DNA from: Rosistilla ulvae
GTDB taxonomy: Bacteria; Planctomycetota; Planctomycetia; Pirellulales; Pirellulaceae
Length of the DNA stretch: 64,000 nt
Assembly (NCBI RefSeq): GCF_007741475.1
Contig: NZ_CP036261.1
Span: forward strand, 186,001-250,000
Direction: 5' to 3'
Shown here: positions 42,567-50,998 of the stretch, piece by piece
Layout: every line of letters starts with the position of its first letter
How positions within the stretch are numbered: position 1 is the first letter of the stretch
Translations under genes and position numbers: made by a program
The notes under the pieces: generated by a model
What the model saw: the letters and a program-made list of their open reading frames with translations, nothing else
What the model was told of the DNA's origin: nothing
The model's database searches: none

Positions 42567-43838
42567 ATGAAGAATCGATCGGCGACACGTTTCGCAATCC
42601 ATTCGATTTTGTTTGGCAGTGTCACTCTCGGTTCCCTGGGGAACCTTTCGGGTGACGAGAGCGTTTTGGTACCACCGAGCGCACCGCCAATGTTGCTGGC
42701 GCCAGCAAACGAGCCTACTTCCTTAGATGATTTCCCAGCCGACAGCGTGCTGACGGTCGACACGCCCTATATCGCGCGTCGAATCGAAGAGGCTGCAGAG
42801 GCGTTGTCCGCTGGTTCGGCAGTCCATGCAAGCCAAACCGAGATGGTCCGCGAGCGCTATGACGATGGTTCGGTGAAGGTGGAACGAACGGTAACCCAGG
42901 ACGCAAAGGGCAATTACGTCAACGACGGTGCCTATCGAATGTACAGTCCCACCGGCACATTGGTGGCGGAAGGTCGTTTTGAAATGGGTGCCCGCCAGGG
43001 GGAATGGCGGCGAGTGTATGAAACCGCCGATGCGACCTTGTTGAGCGCTTATCCGTACAGCGAGTTCGAGGCTCCGTTCGTTTCCAAGGCGACCTTTGAT
43101 GCGGACAACCTCAACGGCAGTTGGGTGATCAGCGACGCCCAGGGGGAAACGGTCAGCGAGATTCCGTTTCGCGATGGGCTGCGACATGGCAAAGCGGTTT
43201 GGAATCATCCCGGTGGCCAGCGGATGTATGAAGCGACTTACCGCGACGGGCTGCTCGAAGGGGTGATGGCCGAATACGACGCCATGGGGAATGAATTGAC
43301 CAACCACACGTTCGAGGATGGTCGCCGCGTCGAACGCGAAGTCGAGTACTTCCGGAATCAACAGCCCAAAACCGAGTTTCGTTATCTGTCGGCCCAACAG
43401 ACGCTCAAGCAACGCGACGATTGGTGGAATGCCAAGCCGGCGGTCTATGAGACGGCGGGCAAGCGTTTAAAGCATGGCAGTTTTGTCGAGTACCACGCCA
43501 ACGGTCAAAAGAAGACTACCGGAACATATGAAGAGGGCGAACTAACCGGCGAATTTGCTAGCTGGTTCGAGAATGGTCAGCGCGAGACGCTGGGGCATTA
43601 TCAGACCGGAATCGCCTCGGGGGCTTGGGCTTGGTGGCATTCCAATGGAATGCGACGGGCCGAGGGGAGCTATGCCAATGGTGCTCCCGATGGCCAGTGG
43701 ACCAGTTGGACTCCGGAGGGGAGAGTCGCCAAGCGACAAAACTATTCCGACGCGAAACGCGGGGGAGTTGCCAGGAATCGTTACCCTGCTCCGAGACGGC
43801 CAAGTTCCGCCAATGCACAACCTCGCGTGCAACGCTAG
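42567..43838 (+). CDS. Exported MORN-repeat (YwqK-like) protein
   Basis: A 423-residue product read from ATG 42567 with GAGG seven bases upstream; an in-frame extension to 42432 is not used. The N-terminus looks exported. The second half is built of repeats of the form G-x-Y/W-x-x-[FW]-x-x-N-G-x-x-x-x-x-x-Y (for example 'HGSFVEYHANGQKKTTGTY', 'GEFASWFENGQRETLGHY', 'GAWAWWHSNGMRRAEGSY', 'GQWTSWTPEG'), the MORN_2/YwqK pattern. Function unknown; such repeats are often in membrane-facing or interaction proteins. It lies on the opposite strand in the middle of the flagellar genes, separating fliO from fliP. Confidence 0.85.
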   Translation: MKNRSATRFAIHSILFGSVTLGSLGNLSGDESVLVPPSAPPMLLAPANEPTSLDDFPADSVLTVDTPYIARRIEEAAEALSAGSAVHASQTEMVRERYDDGSVKVERTVTQDAKGNYVNDGAYRMYSPTGTLVAEGRFEMGARQGEWRRVYETADATLLSAYPYSEFEAPFVSKATFDADNLNGSWVISDAQGETVSEIPFRDGLRHGKAVWNHPGGQRMYEATYRDGLLEGVMAEYDAMGNELTNHTFEDGRRVEREVEYFRNQQPKTEFRYLSAQQTLKQRDDWWNAKPAVYETAGKRLKHGSFVEYHANGQKKTTGTYEEGELTGEFASWFENGQRETLGHYQTGIASGAWAWWHSNGMRRAEGSYANGAPDGQWTSWTPEGRVAKRQNYSDAKRGGVARNRYPAPRRPSSANAQPRVQR

Positions 43839-43912
43839 CAATGGCGCGTCGCATTGCGGATCAACCATCGCGGTCGATCGGCTTGCCGGTTTGCAAGCAA
43901 CAAGGCTTCCTT

Positions 43913-44539
43913 TTAGGTAGCGCTGTGGCTGAACAGGCTGCGGCGTGGGGCGGTCTGCGAATCGACGAAGCCGTTGGCGCGGTGGCCATCGCCGGCATCT
44001 TTCATCGCTTCGGCAAATGTGGTTCCCGCTTTGCCGGTGGCGCGAGCCATGAGGTCGTTGACTTCGCCCGGTTCGGTGAATTCGGTCAGGGTTGTGACGC
44101 CGGTTTGCGTCAATGCGACCAACAGTACCCGATCGCCACACTTCACCAACGCCGCTTGGTGGCGAGGATCGATCTGCGAAGTTCCCAGCACGGTAAACAG
44201 ATCTTTGTTGAGAACTCCCCCTTGGCGACCCGAGGTCTTCCGAGTCAGCCAGACGAATCCACAGAACAGCCCCAGCACGATCGCTAGGCTGCTGATCACG
44301 GTGAACATCGGTCCGGTGGAGGCTTTATCTTCGGGGGCGGTCGGATCGGCGCTACTGCCTGCTGGTGGCAATGGGATCGACGTTCGCACCGCCGCTTCAC
44401 GCGGTTCCGATGCCGCCGGTTCGGTCAGCGGTTGGATCGAATAACTGGGATTGGAGACCACGCGCGGCAACGAATCTTGGGCCGCAGCGGGGAGAATCCA
44501 GAGAAGGGTCAGCAGCAACAGGGCGGTGTGGCGGAACAT
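43913..44539 (-). CDS. fliO: Flagellar biosynthetic protein FliO
   Basis: A 208-residue protein from ATG 44539 with a signal peptide (LLLLTLLWILPAAAQ), a low-complexity linker, one membrane helix ('TVISSLAIVLGLFCGFVWLT') and a cytoplasmic domain 'VLNKDLFTVLGTSQIDPRHQAALVKCGDRVLLVALTQTG', the FliO/FliZ-like SH3-type domain. It helps stabilise FliP assembly. The start lies 3 bases after the fliN stop, so the two are coupled. Confidence 0.88.
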   Translation of the reverse strand: MFRHTALLLLTLLWILPAAAQDSLPRVVSNPSYSIQPLTEPAASEPREAAVRTSIPLPPAGSSADPTAPEDKASTGPMFTVISSLAIVLGLFCGFVWLTRKTSGRQGGVLNKDLFTVLGTSQIDPRHQAALVKCGDRVLLVALTQTGVTTLTEFTEPGEVNDLMARATGKAGTTFAEAMKDAGDGHRANGFVDSQTAPRRSLFSHSAT

Positions 44540-44542
44540 CGT

Positions 44543-44998
44543 TCAGGCGTTGCCTCCGGTCACCAGTTCGGTGACCCGAACGCAAAAGCTCTCGTTCAAA
44601 ACCAGGACTTCGCCGCGGGCCACCAAGCGATCGTTGACAAACACATCGACTGGGTCGCCCGCCAAACGATCGAGGGCGACGACCGATCCGCTGCGCAGTT
44701 GCAGCACGTCTTCGAGCCGCATGTGGGTGCGGCCCAATTCGATTCGCAGGTCGAGGTCGACATCGCTGAGGATGTTCAGCGAGACGAGATCGTCGGTTCC
44801 CGGTTCGCTTTGCAGTTCGTCGAGCGGAAAAGGGTGTGGATTGGCGGTCGAAGGGGCGGGGACTGCGTCGGCAGCCGCCAGATCGGCTTCGGCCTGGTCG
44901 AGCAGTTGCTCCATCCCAGCGGTCGACCGGGCGTCGCTGGCTTCATCCACCTCGCTCGACGGCGGTGGGTTCTGTGTCTGCGATCCATCATCTGACAT
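44543..44998 (-). CDS. fliN: Flagellar motor switch protein FliN
   Basis: A 151-residue protein from ATG 44998. The N-terminal ~65 residues are acidic and likely disordered. The C-terminal SpoA (C-ring) domain has 'LNILSDVDLDLRIELGRTHMRLEDVLQLRSGSVVALDRLAGDPVDVFVNDRLVARGEVLVLNESFCVRVTEL', typical of FliN. It forms the C-ring with FliM and FliG, but neither gene is in this block. Confidence 0.95.
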   Translation of the reverse strand: MSDDGSQTQNPPPSSEVDEASDARSTAGMEQLLDQAEADLAAADAVPAPSTANPHPFPLDELQSEPGTDDLVSLNILSDVDLDLRIELGRTHMRLEDVLQLRSGSVVALDRLAGDPVDVFVNDRLVARGEVLVLNESFCVRVTELVTGGNA

Positions 44999-45022
44999 CG
45001 AACGGCCTTCGCTAGGTTGCTA

Positions 45023-45574
45023 TCATTCTTCGCGAACTTTGTACTGTTTGAAGCCGACCGACAGCAGGATCGGTTCTTCAAGCAAGGCATTACATGTCGT
45101 CAAAATACGCCTTTCGATCAAGCCCAATTGGTTGTCTTGCAGTTCTTCCAGCCGCGAATTGCGGACGACCATCCGAATCCCGTGTTGCAACCGGCCCTCT
45201 TTCTCTTCGAATTCCTTGGTCATCAGTTCCTTGTTCTTCTGTCGCAAGGTACCGAACAGGCGAAATTCGACGGCGTACTGGCGTTCGGTCCCCAGCGGGG
45301 AAAAGGTTTCGCCAAACGGGCCCAGCTGGAATTCGATCACCTTCTTTTCGTCGTCTTCCTTTTGGATCTCGACTTCGCTTTCGTTTTGGACCTCTTCGAT
45401 CAATTGCGATTCGGCCATCGCAGCGACTTCGTCGGCCGACGGGACCATAAAGAAGAACAGCAGCGTTTCGATGACAACCACCGCCGACACGAAGCCGACG
45501 ATCACCAGCTTTTTACTTTTGGGAGCGGCGGGAGTTGCTTCCTCTTCGCCCTCGATCTCTTGGGGGTCTGCCAT
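45023..45574 (-). CDS. fliL: Flagellar basal-body protein FliL
   Basis: A 183-residue protein from ATG 45574: acidic N-terminus, membrane helix 'LVIVGFVSAVVVIETLLFFFM', then a stomatin-like periplasmic domain with 'EFQLGPFGETFSPLGTERQYAVEFRLFGTL' and 'RRILTTCNALLEEPILLSV'. FliL supports stator function around MotA/MotB. Its start is 2 bases after the motB stop. Confidence 0.85.
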   Translation of the reverse strand: MADPQEIEGEEEATPAAPKSKKLVIVGFVSAVVVIETLLFFFMVPSADEVAAMAESQLIEEVQNESEVEIQKEDDEKKVIEFQLGPFGETFSPLGTERQYAVEFRLFGTLRQKNKELMTKEFEEKEGRLQHGIRMVVRNSRLEELQDNQLGLIERRILTTCNALLEEPILLSVGFKQYKVREE

Positions 45575-45576
45575 GG

Positions 45577-46356
45577 TTATTGCCTCGCCGAGTCGGATTC
45601 AGGGATGATGTTTTTTTGGCGTTCGACGTTGGTTCCGATCAGGTCGGAGACCGTTTCGTCTAACAGGAAGACTTCGACACGCGGATTCTGTTGTTGTTTG
45701 GCTGGGTCGGCGGCGACGCTCATCGGTTCGCTGTCGGCTGCCGCGGCAATTCGACAACGTCGCGGATCGATGCCGTGATGATTGACCAGGTAGTCGTAGA
45801 CGCGCACCGACCGCGAATAAGCGAGGTTCATCGGTTCGCGAATCGAGACAGCCTTGGCCGCAGTGCGGGCCGACGTGTGTCCACGGATCTCGATCTTCTG
45901 CGGCTTGCCTTTGAGTTCTTCCGCGATCCCATCGAGTGCCGCTTTCCCGTTGTCGCTCAGTTCCGCCTCCCCTTCGGGAAAGAAGACGACCGTTCCGACC
46001 GCTGTCAGTCGACCGGGGCGAATGATCCGTACCGTCGGTTCTTCGCCGACGGGCGCTTTGGCTTTGACGCCACCGTTGTGTGAATCGAGTCGTTTGGCAC
46101 GCCCCATCGTCGCGAGGACTTCAAACGCGGTGTCGCGAGGTTTTGCGTCCCCCGGCGACATGCTTTCCGTCGATCGTTCGTGACCAAATTGTTGTCGCAT
46201 CGATTCGACCAAGGCTTGGAATTTCTCTTCTTCCTTGATCTCGCTGAGCGAAACCAACATGATGAAAAACGTTAACAACAACGACATCATATCGCCAAAC
46301 GTGACGACCCATTCTGGGATCGCTGCTGCGTCATCGCCACCGCCGTCGTCATCCAT
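45577..46356 (-). CDS. motB: Flagellar motor stator protein MotB
   Basis: A 259-residue protein from ATG 46356. The N-terminal 'EWVVTFGDMMSLLLTFFIMLVSLSEI' is the stator membrane segment with the proton-binding Asp, and an OmpA-like peptidoglycan-binding domain follows ('IEIRGHTSARTAAKAVSIREPMNLAYSRSVRVYDYLVNHHGIDPRRCRIAAAADSEPM'). It pairs with MotA to drive rotation. Its start is 30 bp from the motA stop. Confidence 0.94.
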   Translation of the reverse strand: MDDDGGGDDAAAIPEWVVTFGDMMSLLLTFFIMLVSLSEIKEEEKFQALVESMRQQFGHERSTESMSPGDAKPRDTAFEVLATMGRAKRLDSHNGGVKAKAPVGEEPTVRIIRPGRLTAVGTVVFFPEGEAELSDNGKAALDGIAEELKGKPQKIEIRGHTSARTAAKAVSIREPMNLAYSRSVRVYDYLVNHHGIDPRRCRIAAAADSEPMSVAADPAKQQQNPRVEVFLLDETVSDLIGTNVERQKNIIPESDSARQ

Positions 46357-46386
46357 TTCGAATCTGTCCCGTTGATCTGTGAGTTG

Positions 46387-47148
46387 TTATTCTGAGTCGC
46401 GCTGTTTTGGCGGCAGGTAGGTCCGCAGTTTCTGTTCGATCGCACGGGGGCTTTCGCCCGATTGGATCGCCAACACGCCACGGATCGCAATCTCCATCGA
46501 GACCATTTCCTGGCGACTGATCAGACCCAACTTCTCTGCAAACGGCGAGAAGAAGACGTTGGCCACGATCGCGCCGTAAAGCGTGGTGATCAACGCGACC
46601 GCCATACCGGCACCAATGCTCGACGGGTCGGACATGTTGCTCAACATCATGATCAGCCCCATCAGGGTTCCGATCATTCCGTAAGCCGGTGCAAAACGTC
46701 CCAGTTGATCCATCACGGCTTTGCCATCTTTGTGGCGGATTGCGATCGCGCTGACCTCGGTTCGCAACACCTCTTCGACACCTTCGGGAGTGCTGCCGTC
46801 GACCGCCATCTGCAAACCCGATTTGACTAGCGGATGATCGACGTCGGCGATCTTGCTCTCCAGTGCCAGCAGCCCATCGCGTCGCGCCGTTTCGGCCAAC
46901 TCGACGATCTGTTTGATCAACGACTGCAGATCGGGAGCCTTGTTTAAAAAGACCTTCATCGCCACCATCGGCGAACCGACCATGTTTTTCATAGGAAAAC
47001 AGATCAAAGCAGCCGCCACCGCACCACCGATTACAACCAGGAACGAGGGGAGGTCGATGAAGGCGCTAAACGGCGCTGAACCGAGGGCGATCGAGCCCAA
47101 GATCAGGCCCAGTGCCAGGATTACGCCGACAAGACTTGCAATATCCAT
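46387..47148 (-). CDS. motA: Flagellar motor stator protein MotA
   Basis: A 253-residue protein with four membrane helices, starting at ATG 47148. The opening 'SLVGVILALGLILGSIALG' and the segments 'FAPAYGMIGTLMGLIMMLSNM' and 'ALITTLYGAIVANVFFSPFAEKL' are characteristic of MotA. It forms the proton-driven stator with MotB. FlbD lies 38 bp upstream. Confidence 0.97.
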   Translation of the reverse strand: MDIASLVGVILALGLILGSIALGSAPFSAFIDLPSFLVVIGGAVAAALICFPMKNMVGSPMVAMKVFLNKAPDLQSLIKQIVELAETARRDGLLALESKIADVDHPLVKSGLQMAVDGSTPEGVEEVLRTEVSAIAIRHKDGKAVMDQLGRFAPAYGMIGTLMGLIMMLSNMSDPSSIGAGMAVALITTLYGAIVANVFFSPFAEKLGLISRQEMVSMEIAIRGVLAIQSGESPRAIEQKLRTYLPPKQRDSE

Positions 47149-47186
47149 AATCAGGGTGCCGTCTGTTTCCAGTCAAAGTTGACGAA

Positions 47187-47399
47187 TTACGCGCCGCAAT
47201 GGGGAGACATTGTCGGCAGCAGTTGCTTTTGTTGTTGGTAACCAATGGTTCGATCGACGACTTCATCCATCGTTTCGCGCACGATGAAACGTTCCCCGGT
47301 GGTCAGGGTCACAAACGTGTCGGGGCGATTCTCGACATAACGAATTAGTTCGGCATTCAAAATGAATGCTTCGCCATCGATCCGCGTGAGCTTGATCAT
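47187..47399 (-). CDS. flbD: Flagellar FlbD-like protein
   Basis: A 70-residue product from ATG 47399; the open frame extends 45 bases further but the family begins at MIKLTRIDG. 'MIKLTRIDGEAFILNAELIRYVENRPDTFVTLTTGERFIVRETMDEVVDR' matches FlbD, a small protein of unknown function found in flagellar operons, often beside motA. Confidence 0.93.
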   Translation of the reverse strand: MIKLTRIDGEAFILNAELIRYVENRPDTFVTLTTGERFIVRETMDEVVDRTIGYQQQKQLLPTMSPHCGA

Positions 47400-47665
47400 G
47401 AAAAAATTGCCGATCGGTGAGTCGACGTTTTTCGTCGTCGACAAACGGAGTCAATTGACCGATGATGCCCAAATACAACATCGAACCCTCTGATCAACTG
47501 TAGAACACGCTGGCCCAAATGCATTGGGATCGGTGAGAATTGTGCCCGATGGGGCCGGTGCGAACATCGGTCGCCACGCTCCCGTGGTCGGTTTGTTGCG
47601 ATTGTGGCGATCGCAGCGAAGCGTCTGGCAAATGCTCGATGCCCCAGGGATCGTTCCGGCGTGGC
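47400..47665. other. Intergenic region upstream of flbD
   Basis: No gene is credible in these 266 bases. It separates the flagellar run from the leftward vWA gene and presumably holds the promoter of the flbD-motA-motB-fliL-fliN-fliO run. No sigma-54 or sigma-28 consensus was clearly seen. Confidence 0.4.
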
Positions 47666-49909
47666 TCAGGCGAGTCCCCAGCGGCGCCGCAAGATCCACT
47701 CGCCGCTCAACAGCGCGACCACCATCGCGGCGGCGACCCAATGATTCCAGATCGGGCGAGAGGGAAGTTCGCGGAGCCGGATCGTTCGCCCGGCAGGCAA
47801 TTCGGCCAACAGCGAATCGGCCGCTTGTTCTGCCGTCAACAATTTGCCGCCGCTGATCCGGCTCGCTTCATCCAACGCGATCAACGCCGCGTGTCCCTCG
47901 GCAAATTCGCTCGAGGGCGATTCGATCCGCACGGCGACCGGGTCGGGCGGTTGGGGCAGCACAGGATCGATCAATCGGATCGAGTAGTCGCCCGGTGGCA
48001 GATCGCTTGCCGTCCCCCGCAACAATTGCGGATCGCTTGTCGGATACAACGTCTCCAATCGCGGCGAATCGCCATCGCGGCCGATCGCAACGCGAGCCTG
48101 TCGCGGACTCTCCGATTTGGGTAGCGTCAACTCGATCGGCAGCGGTTGCCCTTCGGTAAACCGACTCCCCGAAACCTGCAGGCGAGCCGATTCGTTGACG
48201 TCGGTCCGTTTGCGCCGCGCCAATTTCCGGATGACTTGCAACCAATAACGCTCGTGCAGATTGTGCGTCGACGATCCGCTCAGCCAGCGAAACGACTCAT
48301 CGCTCAATTGCAGCCAGACCTGTCCGGCCCCAACAACCTGACTTACAACCACCGGCAGCGAAGCTGTCTGTTGAGCCGCGTCGCCGGTCGCCAAAATTAC
48401 CTGCGCAGCCGGCTTGAGCTCGGCCGATCGCATCAGCCAATACAGCGGCGGCAGTTGCGACCACCGGATCCCAGCGGGCAGCGGCAGGTCGCCGGCGGCT
48501 TGTCCCAACCGCGTTCGCTCGACCACCAGCGGACGAGATTGCGGACCGGCGGGAGCTCGCAGACCGCGGGGATCGACCGGGATCAGATCGGCCAACGCCG
48601 ATCCGTTTGGGATCGCTAATCGATTCTCCGGGCCTGCGACAACAACCAATCCCGTCCCGCGGGATCGCACCAGTTCATCGATCTGCCCGAGCATCAATTC
48701 GCCCAACTGGTCGATGTCGGCATCGCATAAGATCACCACGTCCAAGGCTTCCAATTCGTCTGACTTGACCGGTGGCAGCGCCGCCGCAGAACGATCCTGT
48801 TCCGCGTACCTCGGGTCGCCATCCTGCAGCACGCTGGTCAAGCGGATCAGATTTTCCGCCGCGTTGCCTTGCCCTTGAGCCCGTTCCAGCAAGTGCTTTA
48901 GGAAGCGGAACTCGTAGCTCGGCTGTTGAGCGATCAGCAGCACGCCGATCGGTTCGTCGCGAACCACCAATCGCATCGGCTTGCGATTATTGTCGGTAAA
49001 GATCTCGCCATCGATCGGCGGCACAACCACCTGCAGATTCCAGCTCCCCGGCCGGTCGGCGGCGAAGGTCAGCGGAATGACGGTCCGCGTCGGCGACGAT
49101 TCCATCCGCACTTGTTGGCGAGCCAGCAGCGCATCGGAATCGCGATCGCGCAGCTCGACAGCAACCTCGCTTCCCGCCGGGGCGGTGCCACGCAGCAGCA
49201 CGCGAACCTGCACTTCATCCCCCAGGAAAGCCCGGTCGTCGGCAACGATTTCGTCGATCGCAAGTTCCGGCGGCGGTTGCTCTCCGCCCAGGCCGACGGT
49301 CCACAGCGGAATGTTCTGCGCCGCCAAACGATCCGCTGCGACGCGCAAACTGGCACCGTCGGTGACGATCCCGTCGGACATCAAGACGATCGCCGCCGTC
49401 GACCGGCCGCGTTGGGCATTGGTCAACTGCAGCAGCCCGTCTCCCAAGCGACTCGATTGGCCATCGGCTTGCAGTTCGGCGACCGAACTGAGCGGGCGGA
49501 TCTGTTCGCTGACCGCGTACATCTTTAAACGATACCGTTGCTCGAGAGTCTGCATCCAATCGGGCTCGGCAAACAATTTTTGGGCGCGGGCCAGCCGATT
49601 GGTCCCGACATCGCTGGCCGAGTCTCCCGCGGGCAACTGCATGCTGGCCGAATCGTCGACCAGCATCAGCAGGTCGGGCAGATCGGTCTCGAAAAACGAG
49701 AGCCGCCAACCGCCAAGCATCAGAAACAGCCCAGCCAAAGCCGCCAGCCGCAGCGTCGACAACACAACGGTCTTCCGCCACGCGATCTGCTGGGCGAACA
49801 ACAACCACGTCGTCCAACCGGCGATCGCCAGGAACAACACCGCCAGCCCCCACGCTGGCAGCGGCCAAGCGTGTTGCAATTCCCAGCTGATGTCGACGGC
49901 AAATATCAT
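47666..49909 (-). CDS. Membrane protein with von Willebrand A-like and glutamine amidotransferase-like regions
   Basis: A ~747-residue protein read from ATG 49909 (GTG 49927 is the alternative). It has N-terminal membrane helices, then a vWA-like domain with a MIDAS pattern ('LMLVDDSASMQLP', 'IVLMSDGIVTDG'), a beta-rich region and a segment with 'DVVILCDADIDQLGELMLGQIDELVRSRGTGLVVVAGPENRL' resembling class I amidotransferase-like domains seen in planctomycete vWA proteins, and a C-terminal membrane helix (WVAAAMVVALLSGEWIL). Family members sit with MoxR/BatA-type genes and have no settled role. The companion BatA-like protein is at 50999-53002. Confidence 0.75.
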   Translation of the reverse strand: MIFAVDISWELQHAWPLPAWGLAVLFLAIAGWTTWLLFAQQIAWRKTVVLSTLRLAALAGLFLMLGGWRLSFFETDLPDLLMLVDDSASMQLPAGDSASDVGTNRLARAQKLFAEPDWMQTLEQRYRLKMYAVSEQIRPLSSVAELQADGQSSRLGDGLLQLTNAQRGRSTAAIVLMSDGIVTDGASLRVAADRLAAQNIPLWTVGLGGEQPPPELAIDEIVADDRAFLGDEVQVRVLLRGTAPAGSEVAVELRDRDSDALLARQQVRMESSPTRTVIPLTFAADRPGSWNLQVVVPPIDGEIFTDNNRKPMRLVVRDEPIGVLLIAQQPSYEFRFLKHLLERAQGQGNAAENLIRLTSVLQDGDPRYAEQDRSAAALPPVKSDELEALDVVILCDADIDQLGELMLGQIDELVRSRGTGLVVVAGPENRLAIPNGSALADLIPVDPRGLRAPAGPQSRPLVVERTRLGQAAGDLPLPAGIRWSQLPPLYWLMRSAELKPAAQVILATGDAAQQTASLPVVVSQVVGAGQVWLQLSDESFRWLSGSSTHNLHERYWLQVIRKLARRKRTDVNESARLQVSGSRFTEGQPLPIELTLPKSESPRQARVAIGRDGDSPRLETLYPTSDPQLLRGTASDLPPGDYSIRLIDPVLPQPPDPVAVRIESPSSEFAEGHAALIALDEASRISGGKLLTAEQAADSLLAELPAGRTIRLRELPSRPIWNHWVAAAMVVALLSGEWILRRRWGLA

Positions 49910-49975
49910 CCGTTGAAACGTTCCCACAGTTTAGCGTCTGGCGGATTCCAAGAGGCCGGCGATCTCGGCGAGCGA

Positions 49976-50467
49976 TTACGCATCGGGCTTCGCTTCGGCA
50001 GCGCTGCCGGAATTGCGAACCGCCGGTTTCTTCGCCTTCTTCGGACGCCGCTCTTTGCCGGCGCTGCCGCTACGCTCGGGATGTAATTGGGCAAGCGTCT
50101 CTTGCAATTCGGCAAGCTTCGCCTGAGTCGCTTCGATCTCGTCGGTCAAACGCTGCGCCAACTCCTCCCGCTGATCGAAGAACGCCTGCACGTCGTCCAG
50201 CAGCGAACCACTGCCGCCGTCGACTTCCGGTTCGGACGCTTCCACCTCGCCGCTCTCGCTTGGAAGGTTCTCGTCGCCGACAGTCTCGGTTTCGTCGTCG
50301 CTGGATTTCTCTTCGTCGCGGTGCGGCGCGTCGGTTTGGTCCTCTGCTGCGGTCGCCGAATCGGCTGCATCACCAGACTCGGGGGCGACGGCTGCGGTCG
50401 ACGATTCGGAAGCGGATGTTGTGGAAGCGGACGCGGCATCTTCGCGGCGCGGTGATTTTTTGGGCAC
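49976..50467 (-). CDS. Small acidic coiled-coil protein of unknown function
   Basis: A 163-residue product from GTG 50467. The N-terminal ~85 residues are dominated by Glu, Asp, Ser and Ala and are probably disordered. Residues ~90-125 form a coiled coil ('LLDDVQAFFDQREELAQRLTDEIEATQAKLAELQETLAQL'), and the C-terminus is basic (KERRPKKAKKPAV). No family was recognised. It lies between the two large vWA proteins on the same strand, so it may belong with them. Confidence 0.55.
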   Translation of the reverse strand: MPKKSPRREDAASASTTSASESSTAAVAPESGDAADSATAAEDQTDAPHRDEEKSSDDETETVGDENLPSESGEVEASEPEVDGGSGSLLDDVQAFFDQREELAQRLTDEIEATQAKLAELQETLAQLHPERSGSAGKERRPKKAKKPAVRNSGSAAEAKPDA

Positions 50468-50564
50468 TTTAGAATTCAGTCCTCATGAAAGCGAATTAAG
50501 GCAAGTTGCATGCGATCAGGCAAAGAAACCCTAGGCAAGCTAAGCAAGGTGTGTCAGTCGTTTC

Positions 50565-50570
50565 TATAAT
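50565..50570 (+). promoter_or_regulatory. Candidate -10 element
   Basis: Perfect TATAAT hexamer placed 11 bases upstream of the first strong hairpin. No matching TTGACA-like -35 is seen at the usual distance, so the promoter is only a candidate. Confidence 0.4.
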
Positions 50571-50576
50571 TCCGTG

Positions 50577-50934
50577 GCGTGCGATTCCATTGCCTCTAAA
50601 AGGGTGGAAATCGCTACAACACATCCCGTGGTCGATCCGATTATTACAAGCATCAGGTGAGCACGGCAACCGATCGCTATGGAATCCCTTTGCTCCCCCA
50701 TCGGTTTCCAATTCCGCCGTGCCACTGAACCGTGAGTTTTTAATGATTGCACGCCACCAGAGGAACGACTTGATGCTTTGGACCTCGCTTTTTTAACCTA
50801 GTGCCGTCGCATCGATCTGTTGGTCCATCTGAATGTTGCCCCTGTTTCAGATCGGACCAGCAGATGCGACGGTAGAATTTGATTCGACCCTTACCAGCGA
50901 GTGGTTTCCAGTGATTGGAGACCACTCGTTTTTT
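50577..50934 (+). ncRNA. Candidate structured small RNA
   Basis: A ~358-base interval bounded by a possible -10 element and an intrinsic terminator, with no protein gene inside. It contains a hairpin at 50581-50614 (arms GCGATTCCA and TGGAAATCGC), a long hairpin at 50804-50872 (outer arms CCGTCGCAT/ATGCGACGG, inner arms of about 17 bases), then the terminator. I looked for tmRNA, RNase P, 6S and SRP hallmarks and found none. Both flanking genes are on the other strand. Existence of a transcript is inferred. Confidence 0.5.
50898..50934 (+). terminator. Rho-independent terminator
   Basis: Arms CGAGTGGTTTCC (50898-50909) and GGAGACCACTCG (50917-50928) pair over 12 positions with one mismatch around a 7-base loop, followed by six T's (50929-50934). 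On the opposite strand no T-run follows, so it works rightwards, away from the end of the leftward BatA-like gene. Its + strand client is the candidate RNA at 50577. Confidence 0.85.
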
Positions 50935-50998
50935 CGTTGGTGGTCGATTCGAAGTCGCGATCGATTTCGCCGCCTCGTCTGCTGGGGTGCGTCATGCG

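Larger units (their letters stand above)
50468..50998. other. Gap with structured RNA elements on the + strand
   Basis: No protein gene is credible here. The region holds a perfect TATAAT at 50565-50570, hairpins at 50581-50614 and 50804-50872, and a strong intrinsic terminator at 50898-50934, all of which fit a transcript on the + strand. The segment 50935-50998 shows nothing. Confidence 0.7.

Noticed and set aside
50804-50872. attC-like integron recombination site
   Set aside because: The hairpin lacks the conserved GTTRRRY/RYYYAAC core sites and no integrase or gene cassettes are nearby.
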